From: CAIYZT01 sp031385445
GTDB lineage: Bacteria > Pseudomonadota > Alphaproteobacteria > Rhodobacterales > Rhodobacteraceae
Length of the DNA stretch: 64,000 nucleotides
Reading direction: 5' to 3'
NCBI GenBank assembly: GCA_031385445.1
Contig: JANNBM010000013.1
Span: 4,265 to 68,264 of the forward strand
Shown here: positions 36,526-43,953 of the stretch, piece after piece
How the letters are laid out: each line of letters opens with the position of its first letter
Numbering within the stretch: position 1 is the stretch's first letter
Translations under genes and position numbers: made by a program
The notes under the pieces: generated by a model
Databases searched by the model: none
What the model saw: only the letters and a program-made list of their open reading frames with translations
What the model was told of the DNA's origin: nothing

Positions 36526-39021
36526 ATGAAAACTCATGTCAAAGCGCTTGTTGTTGGCGGCGGTGCGGTGGGAACCGGCATCACCTATCATCTGGCCCGC
36601 GCGGGATGGGACACGATGATGGTGGAGCGTGACGAGTTGACCTCTGGGTCAACCTGGCATGCGGCCGGGCTTTTGCCGCTGTTTAACATGGGCTACGCCA
36701 CAACCCATATCCACAAATACTCGGTCGATTTTTACAAGGCGCTGGAGGCGGAGACGGGCCTGAACGCCGGGTTTGCGGTGGTCGGCAATCTGCGGATGGC
36801 GCAGCACCAAGAGCGGATGGACGAATATATGCTTTATTCGTCCGTCGCGGAAACGGCGGGGGTTTATCACGAATTTCTGACGCCCGCGCAGATCAAGGAG
36901 CGCTGGCCGCTGGTGCGGACCGAGGATCTGGTTGGCGCGCTGTTTCACCCGCAAGACGGCTATATCAACCCCGCCGATGTGACCCAAGCCATGGCCAAGG
37001 GCGCGCGTCAGCATGGCGCGACGATTGAGCGGAAAATTCAGGTCGACGGCTATCGTTGGACCGGGTCGGAATGGATCGTATCCTGCACGCGGATGATGGA
37101 GGTGGGCGGCCGGCTGGTGCCGTCGGACGAGCGGTATGACATCCATGCCGAGCATGTGGTGACCGCCACCGGCAACCATGCGCAGCGCACGGCGAAACTG
37201 CTGGGCATCAAGATCCCGGCCGTCCCGGTGGAACATCAGTATATCGTGACCGAGCCGGACCCGGTGCTGCAAGAGTACCGTAAAACCCATGGCGAGCATC
37301 CGGTGCTGCGCGACGCCGATGCCAAATGGTACGTCCGCGAAGAACGCGGCGGCTGGATTCTTGGCCCCTATGAAAAAGGGGCGCCGGCGCGGTTCGAATA
37401 TGCCGTGCCCGACAGCTTCCGCGCCGATCTGTTCCCGCTGGATCTGGAGCGGATCGAAGGCGAATACATGTCGTTTATCCACCGGATCCCGTCGTCGGAA
37501 ACCGTGGGGCTAAAGGCCGATTTCAACGGTCCGATCTGTTACACCCCCGACGGAAACCCGCTGGTCGGCCCGGCGCCCGGTCTGCGCAACATGTGGCTGG
37601 CCGAAGGGTTCAGCTTTGGCATCACGGCGGCGGGGGGCACCGGATATTATCTTGCGCAGTTGATGACGCAAGGCGAAGCCGAGATCGACATGGCCAGCCT
37701 TGATCCAAAGCGTTACGGCACTTGGATCACCACCGAATACGCGGCGCGCAAGAATGAGGAGTGTTACGACCACGTCTTCATCCTGCACCACCCCGATGAA
37801 GAGCGCGAGGCGGCGCGCCCCCTGCGCACCGCCCCGGTTTACGACCGCCAAAAGGCGCTGGGCGCGCAGTTCGGTCAGGTCAACGGTTGGGAGCGGCCGA
37901 TTTACTATGGCCCGCTGAACGCGCCGGACGATTTCGACCACAAAGCGCGCAGTTTCCGGCGCGGCGGCTGGTGGCAATATGCGCTCGACGAGGCAAAGGC
38001 GATCCGCGAAACGGCGGGTCTGATCGATGCGACCGCTTTCACCAAACATATCGTGCGCGGTCCGGGGGCGACGGCGTTTCTGGACTGGTTCACCTGCAAC
38101 ACGCTGCCACGCGTTGGCCGCATCAACCTGACCTATGCGCTGACCCCGCAAGGCACGACGCGGACCGAATACACCATCGTGCGCAATGGCGAGACCGATT
38201 ATTACCTCGTCTCGGCCGGCGCTTGGACCGCCTATGACGCGGATTACCTTCGCAAATGTGCCGAGGATATGGCCCCGACCTTCGGCCATATCGACATTCA
38301 CGATGTGACCACGCAATGGGGTGTTTTCGCGCTTGCGGGACCGAACGCGCGCAAGATTCTGGCCGAGATCATCAAGGACGCGGACCCGCAAACTGCGCTG
38401 TCGAACAAGCGTTTCCCGTGGCTTTCAGCGCGCAAGATCGAATTGGGCATGTGCCCGGTGAACGCGATCCGCGTCGCTTATACCGGCGAGCTGGGCTGGG
38501 AATTGCATCACCCGATCGAAATGCAGCGCTATCTTTGGGACCTGCTGCTGAAGGCGGGCGCAAAGCACGGGATGAAGCTGGTGGGCGCGCGGGCGCAGAA
38601 CTGGCTGCGGCAAGAGAAATCCTACCGCGCTTTTGGCAACGAGCTTGGCCGTGACGCCTCGCCTTTGGAGGCGGCGTTGGACCGGTTTGTGGACCTGAAA
38701 AAGGACTTTCAGGGCAAAGTGGCAATGCTGGCGATCGGGGTGCGGTCGAAATGCTGCACGCTGCTGATCGACGGGCCGCCGGATACCGATCCTTGGGGCA
38801 AAGAGGCGCTCTTGCTGGACGGGGTCAAGATTGGCCGCCTGACGTCGGGCGGCTATTCGGTGGCCTTTGGCAAACAGATCGGCATGGGCTATGTGCGGCC
38901 GGATCTGGCCGAGGTGGGCACAAGGTTGAAGGTGCGGATGAACCGCGACTTGTGGGACTGTGTGGTGGTTGAAGACAGCCCGTTTGACCCCTCAAACGCG
39001 CGTATTCGGGTGGACGGTTAA
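36526..39021 (+). CDS. Dimethylglycine/sarcosine dehydrogenase-like flavoenzyme with GcvT domain
   Basis: This 831-residue two-part enzyme has a FAD-dependent amine dehydrogenase in the N-terminal half (GGGAVGTGITYHLA near residue 11; SGSTWHAAGLL with His45, the site of covalent flavin attachment in this family). The C-terminal half (about 430-831) is a GcvT/aminomethyltransferase fold that binds tetrahydrofolate. The pair oxidises N-methyl groups and passes the one-carbon unit to folate, as in dimethylglycine and sarcosine dehydrogenases from betaine/choline breakdown. AGGAG precedes the ATG at 36526. It stands alone and ends at a double hairpin. The exact substrate among the methylglycines is not resolved. 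Confidence 0.88.
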   Translation: MKTHVKALVVGGGAVGTGITYHLARAGWDTMMVERDELTSGSTWHAAGLLPLFNMGYATTHIHKYSVDFYKALEAETGLNAGFAVVGNLRMAQHQERMDEYMLYSSVAETAGVYHEFLTPAQIKERWPLVRTEDLVGALFHPQDGYINPADVTQAMAKGARQHGATIERKIQVDGYRWTGSEWIVSCTRMMEVGGRLVPSDERYDIHAEHVVTATGNHAQRTAKLLGIKIPAVPVEHQYIVTEPDPVLQEYRKTHGEHPVLRDADAKWYVREERGGWILGPYEKGAPARFEYAVPDSFRADLFPLDLERIEGEYMSFIHRIPSSETVGLKADFNGPICYTPDGNPLVGPAPGLRNMWLAEGFSFGITAAGGTGYYLAQLMTQGEAEIDMASLDPKRYGTWITTEYAARKNEECYDHVFILHHPDEEREAARPLRTAPVYDRQKALGAQFGQVNGWERPIYYGPLNAPDDFDHKARSFRRGGWWQYALDEAKAIRETAGLIDATAFTKHIVRGPGATAFLDWFTCNTLPRVGRINLTYALTPQGTTRTEYTIVRNGETDYYLVSAGAWTAYDADYLRKCAEDMAPTFGHIDIHDVTTQWGVFALAGPNARKILAEIIKDADPQTALSNKRFPWLSARKIELGMCPVNAIRVAYTGELGWELHHPIEMQRYLWDLLLKAGAKHGMKLVGARAQNWLRQEKSYRAFGNELGRDASPLEAALDRFVDLKKDFQGKVAMLAIGVRSKCCTLLIDGPPDTDPWGKEALLLDGVKIGRLTSGGYSVAFGKQIGMGYVRPDLAEVGTRLKVRMNRDLWDCVVVEDSPFDPSNARIRVDG

Positions 39022-39024
39022 GAA

Positions 39025-39068
39025 GGGGGGGCGCTGCCCCCCTCGGCCGGATTTTTGCAAATCCGGCC
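39025..39068. terminator. Double hairpin after the dehydrogenase gene
   Basis: Hairpin one is a G6/C6 stem at 39025-39042. Hairpin two is GGCCGGATTT (39045-39054) with AAATCCGGCC (39059-39068), a perfect 10-bp stem. They lie between convergent genes and are followed by the element at 39069-39100. Confidence 0.75.
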
Positions 39069-39100
39069 TCTCCCCCCGGGATATTTTTGGACAGATGAAA
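39069..39100 (+). repeat. Operon-end element CCCCCCGGGATATTTTT...
   Basis: TCTCCCCCCGGGATATTTT is followed by TGGACAGATGAAA. This wording (C-run, GG-A/G-TATTT, then AGATGAA) is a recurrent sequence at gene ends in Rhodobacteraceae that I recall from published genomes. Its function is not known to me. A related C-run with GGG follows dnaE near 57582. Confidence 0.5.
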
Positions 39101-39132
39101 TTGGGTCGGGGCGGACGTGGCGCAGCTCTGCC

Positions 39133-39912
39133 CTACTCGGCCCTCCAGTTGGCCCAATCGCTGCGCGAGCCTGCGAAGGCGTTCAGATCGACCGGGCCGC
39201 GGATGCCGGGCACGGTTCCGGTGCCTGAATACTGCCAGAAAAGCCAGGGTTGCCCGGGGTAAGTATCGGAGGGATGCCCGGCGGTCGAGCGCAGCCAGAA
39301 ATCCACATCGGAGAGGGTCCACAGCGCGTTTTCTTCAAAGAAATCAACGGTCGTATAGAGGATCGGACGTTTGCCGTAAGCGCTTTCGACAAGCGCAAGG
39401 TAGGCGCGGGCATCGGCGCGAATTTCGGCTGCCGGGCGTTTGTTTCGGCAGGTCGGGGATTGGGGCGTCCATTCCATATCGAGGACGGGCGGCAGTGCGT
39501 CTGCGCGGCGCGGGACATGCGCGATAAACCAGCGGGCCTGCGCCGGGGCCGGGCTGCAATGATAGAAGTAATGATACGCGCCGCGCGCCACGCCCGCCGC
39601 CGCCGCGCCGTCCCAGTTGGCGGCAAAGGCCGGGTCCATCAGATCGCCGCCTTCGGTGGCTTTGATAAAGACAAAGTTGACGCCATTTTCCCGCGCGGTT
39701 GGCCAGTCGATGCGGCCTTGCCAGACCGAAATGTCTGTGCCGTGGACGGGATGGGCCGAGGGGCGCGCGCCTTGCCAATCCTGTGCAGGATCGCTTTCGC
39801 CGAAATTCGGGGCGAAGATTTGCGGGACGGGACGGCGCGCGGCGGGTTGCACCTGCGGGGCGCAGGCGGCAAGGGCGAGGCAGAGGGCGAACCTTGAACG
39901 GACGTGAACCAT
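39133..39912 (-). CDS. GH25-family lysozyme-like lipoprotein
   Basis: This 259-residue protein has a lipoprotein signal ending LALAAC (Cys17 would be lipidated). The family 25 glycoside hydrolase barrel begins at GTDISVWQGRIDWPTARENG (about residues 58-77). Catalytic acids are expected in GTDISVW and VLDMEW (about 142), with KATEG and PILYTTVDFF as further motifs. GH25 enzymes cut the beta-1,4 bond after N-acetylmuramic acid. It is the downstream end of a minus-strand block with two small membrane proteins and a metalloprotease. A self-wall remodelling role seems more likely than attack on neighbours, but this is inference. Confidence 0.88.
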   Translation of the reverse strand: MVHVRSRFALCLALAACAPQVQPAARRPVPQIFAPNFGESDPAQDWQGARPSAHPVHGTDISVWQGRIDWPTARENGVNFVFIKATEGGDLMDPAFAANWDGAAAAGVARGAYHYFYHCSPAPAQARWFIAHVPRRADALPPVLDMEWTPQSPTCRNKRPAAEIRADARAYLALVESAYGKRPILYTTVDFFEENALWTLSDVDFWLRSTAGHPSDTYPGQPWLFWQYSGTGTVPGIRGPVDLNAFAGSRSDWANWRAE

Positions 39913-39988
39913 GATACGCGAGCCTGCCAAGTCCTGCGGCGCTTGTCATCTGCCGTGTGATTGACCGGGGGGAAGGCGCCGAAGGCGG

Positions 39989-40372
39989 CTATAGCCGGGC
40001 CAAAACGGCGGCAATCTCGTGTGTCAGAACTTGACGCGCGCGCGCCAGCCCGACGAGTTTGCCAATCACGCTGGCGGCGATCAAAAGACCAAAACCCAAT
40101 CCCCACTGCAGCATTCCGCCCGAAGATATCCGCGAAAAGCAGATCAACCAGACCGCAAAGGGCAGGGCGAGGATCAAGGCGATGGCGCCTTGGGTGCAGC
40201 CGCAAGCCGACAGAAGGGCGGCGAGGCGCGCCTCGGTCAGGGTGCGGTCCGGCTCTTTCAACCCCGCAAGGGACAGGGAAAGCGCGAATTGTCTCTGCCC
40301 CAAAGTCATCCTTTGGGGCAGATCCATCAGCTGCTGCGCGGTATGAACGCTCAGGCGGACCACATCGGTCAT
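39989..40372 (-). CDS. Small membrane protein of unknown function
   Basis: This 127-residue protein has a helical, soluble N-terminal half (VVRLSVHTAQQLMDLPQRM and on) and two hydrophobic segments near residues 62-82 (GAIALILALPFAVWLICF) and 87-105 (MLQWGLGFGLLIAASVIG), followed by a short cytoplasmic helix. I do not recognise the family. Its ATG overlaps the preceding small frame at the sequence AATGACC, which suggests translational coupling. It belongs to the block metalloprotease, small protein, this gene, GH25 lysozyme. Confidence 0.6.
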   Translation of the reverse strand: MTDVVRLSVHTAQQLMDLPQRMTLGQRQFALSLSLAGLKEPDRTLTEARLAALLSACGCTQGAIALILALPFAVWLICFSRISSGGMLQWGLGFGLLIAASVIGKLVGLARARQVLTHEIAAVLARL

Positions 40373-40547
40373 TGCGGGTGGCCCCGATCAGTTTCCACGC
40401 GGCAAAGCCAACGGCCACCAGCCCCGTGGCCACATAAAGCCCGAAATAGGGAGTGATGCAGCGGTGCGCCAAACCGCTGTGGTCATGGCCGTCTTTGGTG
40501 GGCGTCGCGGGCTGGCCGTCTTTTTGGACAAGTTTGATGACACGCAT
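40371..40547 (-). CDS. Small single-span protein whose expected stop codon is missing
   Basis: A strong AGGAGAGTGAA ribosome binding site and ATG at 40547 start a protein with a His/Asp-containing hydrophilic head (MRVIKLVQKDG, GHDHSGLAHRC) and one membrane helix (TPYFGLYVATGLVAVGFAAW). After about 59 residues the coding character ends where the next gene starts, but the frame has no stop there. It runs on as Arg-rich noise to 39639. One more A in the AATGA sequence at 40369-40373 would create a normal ATGA stop-start overlap. So either a base is missing or the product has a long junk tail. Function unknown; 12 bp after the metalloprotease. Confidence 0.55.
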
Positions 40548-40559
40548 TTCACTCTCCTT

Positions 40560-41537
40560 TCAAAGATAGGTGACATGGCGCGACCAGCGCACGGTGCTGA
40601 TCTGCAGGTTGGTCAGGGTTGGAAAAGCGGTATTGGTGACGATCGGGGCCATCAGATTGTTCGGATGACCGTCTTGATGCGGCAACATCAGGGCGTGGCC
40701 AAGCTCGTGCGCAAGGGTTGTGCGGTCGTTGTTCGGCGGCCCTTCGACCACCACATAGTCGTGGGTCGCCCCGAAAGAGCAGCCGATGGTCGAGCCGGTC
40801 GCAGAATCGGGGGTCACATTGTTCACCACAAAGCCCAGCAGTTCCCCGCCATAACCTGACAGCCGCCGCCAGTTGCTTTCAAACTTGCAGGTACGCCCCA
40901 CCAGTTCGAACCAGCTGCCGTTCAGCCACCAATCGCCAAAGAACCCGCCCGCGTCGCAGCCCACCACAAGACTGCCGCCGGGCGGCGCAAGGTCGGTGCG
41001 GCAAAAGCCGGTAAAGCGCGCATCGACACTGCAAGTGCGGCTGTAAATCTCGATCACGGCGTCAACCTCGGCCTGCATGTCGGCTTCGGTGCAAATGGGT
41101 ATGCCGCCGATCATCGGGATGATCACGCCGAAATACATCTTCTTGCGCGGCCGAAGCCCGACAAGGCCAAGCCCGAAGTCCAGCAGGCCAACGACGCGCC
41201 AGATGATCTCGGTCACCCAGTTCCACACGGTGCGGATGATGCCGCCCAGAATGGGAATCGACAGGATCAGCCCGATCAGAAATCCTATGATATCAAGGAC
41301 AAGGTTGACGATCACGCAGACCACGGTGATGACCAGTTTTGTGATGGTGACCAGCACGATCCGGGTCACCTTGACCACAACCCAGACCAGCCAGCACACC
41401 AGTTTGTTCAAGCACAAGAGCCACCAGTTGCATGGCTCGTTGCGGCAGCGTTGTTCTTGTTGATTTTCCCAAGTTATGATCGGTTGTTCGACCTGCGTTT
41501 CGATCCAGGACTCGACCTCGCGGCATGTGCGTCCCAT
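40560..41537 (-). CDS. Unusual membrane-associated zinc metalloprotease (metzincin-like)
   Basis: This 325-residue protein begins with a Cys-rich head (GRTCREVESW, QRCRNEPCNWW). A stretch of about 90 residues rich in Val, Ile, Leu and Trp follows (about 42-130), suggesting membrane insertion. A soluble domain with several Cys comes next, and the C-terminus carries the zinc site HELGHALMLPH at residues 277-287, followed by NLMAP as a Met-turn. The three-His spacing is that of metzincins (matrixin, M10/M12), but the usual Gly at position 8 is Met. There is no ordinary signal peptide. I start at 41537 because of the GGAGG before it; the frame remains open through a 12-bp repeat upstream. Substrate unknown. 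Confidence 0.72.
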   Translation of the reverse strand: MGRTCREVESWIETQVEQPIITWENQQEQRCRNEPCNWWLLCLNKLVCWLVWVVVKVTRIVLVTITKLVITVVCVIVNLVLDIIGFLIGLILSIPILGGIIRTVWNWVTEIIWRVVGLLDFGLGLVGLRPRKKMYFGVIIPMIGGIPICTEADMQAEVDAVIEIYSRTCSVDARFTGFCRTDLAPPGGSLVVGCDAGGFFGDWWLNGSWFELVGRTCKFESNWRRLSGYGGELLGFVVNNVTPDSATGSTIGCSFGATHDYVVVEGPPNNDRTTLAHELGHALMLPHQDGHPNNLMAPIVTNTAFPTLTNLQISTVRWSRHVTYL

Positions 41538-41553
41538 TGGCGCCTCCGGTGAT

Positions 41554-41661
41554 GAAAATTGTTCTGAAAATTGCTCTGAAAATGCGCTGAAACATGCGCC
41601 GAAAAATCCGGTGAAAAATCCGGTGAAAATCGTGCAAAAAAGGCGGGCGAAAAAAATGGAT
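41554..41661. repeat. Degenerate 12-bp tandem repeat before the metalloprotease gene
   Basis: About nine units of a GAAAA-plus-seven-bases motif lie head to tail (GAAAATTGTTCT, GAAAATTGCTCT, GAAAATGCGCT, GAAACATGCGCC, GAAAAATCCGGT twice, and more diverged ones). A-tracts recur about every 12 bases. It lies directly upstream of the metalloprotease start, in its leader or promoter. If translated, it would add a Phe-rich four-residue repeat to the N-terminus. Confidence 0.85.
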
Positions 41662-41723
41662 GGAAAAACTTTTGATGCGGCCATCTTGCCGCTTATGGAC
41701 CCTTTGCGAAAGTCTGGAATTCC

Positions 41724-42365
41724 TTACGCGGGCTTGCGGGCGAGGATCATCAGGTTGTTCGCGGGCATCGGCAGGGTTTGGGTGATCAGTCCGCCGCTGG
41801 TCAGCCGGGTCAGCGCCCAGTTCAGATCCTTGTACCCAATTGCAGGATCTTGCGCGCGAAGGGAGGCGTGAAAGGCGGCGTCGCCTTCGGAGGTGGCCAG
41901 CCCATCCCGCAGGAAGGGGCCGTAAAGAAAGGCGATACCGCCGGGGGCAAGGGCATTGGCCATCTCGGCCAGAACAATGGCCGCTGCGGGGGCGGAGATC
42001 AGGTGCAGCAGATTGACCACAAGGATCGCATCGCGGCGGGGCCAAAGGGCGGACCAGCCGCGTTGGGCCGCGTCCAGCTGAACGGGGGGGCGGATGGGCT
42101 GCGGGCAGGTCGCAGACCATGCCAGGATCGAGGCGAAATTCGCCGGATCAAAGTCGGTCGGTTGCCAGTCAAGCCCCGGCAGCGCGGCGGCAAAGGCCGC
42201 GCTGTGCAGGCCGGAACCCGCCGCAAGTTCCAGCATTAGTCCAGTTTTGGGGGCATGATCCTGCAAAACCGCGCCTATAGCGGCCGCGTTGCGCTGGGCC
42301 GAGGGGGGCAACCGCCGGCCATCAGTCGCGGTGTCGCTGCCGGTGTCTGGCAAGCGCAGGCTCAT
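41724..42365 (-). CDS. DUF938 SAM-dependent methyltransferase-like protein
   Basis: This 213-residue protein is of the DUF938 family. SAM motif I is LELAAGSGLHSAAFA near residue 45, DWQPTDFDPANF provides the acidic ribose contact, and ILVVNLLHLIS near 113-123 with LAPGGIAFLYGPF follow. The substrate of this family is not known to me. Its ATG overlaps the stop of the upstream amine oxidase gene, so the two are coupled. Confidence 0.85.
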   Translation of the reverse strand: MSLRLPDTGSDTATDGRRLPPSAQRNAAAIGAVLQDHAPKTGLMLELAAGSGLHSAAFAAALPGLDWQPTDFDPANFASILAWSATCPQPIRPPVQLDAAQRGWSALWPRRDAILVVNLLHLISAPAAAIVLAEMANALAPGGIAFLYGPFLRDGLATSEGDAAFHASLRAQDPAIGYKDLNWALTRLTSGGLITQTLPMPANNLMILARKPA

Positions 42366-43435
42366 GTGAAACGGGCGGGCGACAGGGCGGCGACGGTGGA
42401 CGCGTCCAAAGCCGGCGCGCGGCCCGCGATCAAATCGGCGGCCAACAGGCTCGCCGCCGCGCTGGATTGAAAGCCGTATCCGCCTTGTCCTGCCAGCCAG
42501 AAAAAATCGGGCTGCGCGGTGTCACGGCCAATCACCAGAACCCGGTCGGGCGAAAAGGTGCGCAGGCCCGCCCAGTTGGAAATCAGCCGGGTCACAGGCT
42601 CGGTCACCATTTCCTCATATCGCGCCAGCCCCTCGGCCAAGACCATATCATCGGCCCAGGCGTCATGCGGCGCCATCGGGTGCTCGTCGGCGGGCGAGAC
42701 GATCAGCGCGCCCGCATCGGGCTTGGCATACCACGTCTCGCCCACGCCAAACAGCATCGGCCAGCCCGACAGATCATGCCCCCCCGGCGCCGGAATGCGC
42801 GCCATGGACCGGCGCATCGGCTGAAACCCCAAGGGCACGACCCCGGCCATCACCGCAATCAGGTCAACCCAAGCGCCCGCTGCGTTCATGATCATCCGGC
42901 CGCTGTGGGTTTGCCCCCCCGCCGTAACCTGCCAACCCTCGCCGCCGCGCGCAATCGCGGTCACGCGCGCGGTGGTCAGAATCTGCGCGCCGTTTGCCTT
43001 GGCCTCGCGCGCGAAAGATTGGATCAGCAGATCCGTATCGATATCCCAGGCATGCATGGCCATTGCGGCGTGTTTTACGACATCGGGGTTCAGGATCGGC
43101 ACAATGGCGCGCGCCTCGCTTACCGACATCGGGTCAAGATCGAACAGCTTGGCTTCGCGCGCCATGATCTCATTCTCGCCGTCTTTGCCAAGGATCATCA
43201 TGCCGCGCGCGGTCAAAAGATTTGGCAACGCGCGGAAATGATCACCCGAGGCCATCGACAGTTCGACCACCGGTTTCAGCCCATAATAGGGCTCGTACAG
43301 GGCGGCGGACCGGCCCGAAGCGTGATGGGCAAGGTTGTCTTCGGCTTCCAGCAGGGTAACGGACCCAAGATGCGACAGACGCGCGGCGGCGGAGATGCCG
43401 GCGATGCCGCCGCCGATAATGATGAAATCGGTCAT
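42362..43435 (-). CDS. FAD-dependent amino acid/amine oxidoreductase (DAO family)
   Basis: This 357-residue flavoenzyme of the D-amino-acid/glycine oxidase superfamily has the FAD-binding GGGIAGISAAARLSHLG motif at residues 7-23. A second FAD contact lies in GAWVDLIAVMAGV, and a C-terminal WLAGQGGYGFQSS segment is typical of the family. The start at 43435 is where the dinucleotide fold begins; the ribosome binding site is weak. It is divergent from an ArsR regulator and coupled to the DUF938 gene. The substrate (D-amino acid, glycine or another amine) cannot be told from sequence. Confidence 0.87.
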   Translation of the reverse strand: MTDFIIIGGGIAGISAAARLSHLGSVTLLEAEDNLAHHASGRSAALYEPYYGLKPVVELSMASGDHFRALPNLLTARGMMILGKDGENEIMAREAKLFDLDPMSVSEARAIVPILNPDVVKHAAMAMHAWDIDTDLLIQSFAREAKANGAQILTTARVTAIARGGEGWQVTAGGQTHSGRMIMNAAGAWVDLIAVMAGVVPLGFQPMRRSMARIPAPGGHDLSGWPMLFGVGETWYAKPDAGALIVSPADEHPMAPHDAWADDMVLAEGLARYEEMVTEPVTRLISNWAGLRTFSPDRVLVIGRDTAQPDFFWLAGQGGYGFQSSAAASLLAADLIAGRAPALDASTVAALSPARFT

Positions 43436-43578
43436 GGGAAGGTTCGGAGCCTGTTTTGTTGGGCGGCAGTGCTGTGCGTCATAACGGCAGAATGCCATGC
43501 GGCGCGGCACAGGGAAAGTGCGCGCGCGACCTTGGGTTGGCAGCTTTGATCTTTTCCGACCGAAAACGCAGATTCAAG

Positions 43579-43607
43579 TTGACCGAAACATATTCACTTA
43601 TATGTAT
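43579..43607 (+). promoter_or_regulatory. Promoter of the ArsR gene
   Basis: TTGACC at 43579-43584 and TATGTA at 43601-43606 are 16 bases apart. The AT-rich dyad TATATGTATATA overlaps the -10. Transcription would begin within a few bases of the ATG at 43614, so the message may be leaderless. The dyad is a plausible ArsR operator. Confidence 0.6.
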
Positions 43608-43613
43608 ATACAC

Positions 43614-43946
43614 ATGGACAAGAATAACACCCTGTTTCAGCTTTTGTCCGACCCGGCCCGACGGCAGATCATCGCGGCCTTGCGAGACGGTGAGCAGCCT
43701 GTCGGCACTTTGGTCGCGGCAGTCCACATCTCGCAATCGGGCGTGTCGCGCCATTTGCGGATCTTGCATGACCACGGCGTTGTGCAGGTCCGCGCGCAGG
43801 GCCAGCAGCGGTTTTATGCGCTGCGGGCCGAACCCTTTGCGCAGCTGGACCTGTGGCTTGACGATTACCGCGCGCTTTGGTCGGCGCGGCTTGACCGGAT
43901 GGCGGGGGCCTTGGCCGCGAAACAATTGGAGATGGGCGATGAGTGA
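43614..43946 (+). CDS. ArsR-family transcriptional regulator
   Basis: This 110-residue winged-helix repressor has NNTLFQLLSDPARRQIIAALRDG, followed by the recognition helix region VHISQSGVSRHLRIL and the wing GVVQVRAQGQQRFYALR. It lacks the metal-binding Cys motif of metal sensors and belongs to the branch usually paired with SRPBCC (AHSA1-like) genes. Exactly such a gene follows, overlapping by eight bases. There is no ribosome binding site, consistent with a near-leaderless start. Confidence 0.9.
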   Translation: MDKNNTLFQLLSDPARRQIIAALRDGEQPVGTLVAAVHISQSGVSRHLRILHDHGVVQVRAQGQQRFYALRAEPFAQLDLWLDDYRALWSARLDRMAGALAAKQLEMGDE

Positions 43947-43953
43947 AATTTAA

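Noticed and set aside
39133..39912. Phage endolysin
   Set aside because: The GH25 protein has a lipoprotein signal and no holin or phage genes; a chromosomal envelope enzyme fits better.
39639..40371. A real 302-residue protein starting at 40547
   Set aside because: After about 59 residues the sequence becomes Arg-rich and is antiparallel in quality to the overlapping gene at 39989-40372; a missing stop is the simpler reading.
41554..41661. CRISPR-like repeat array
   Set aside because: Units are 12 bp, contiguous and degenerate, with no unique spacers and no cas genes.
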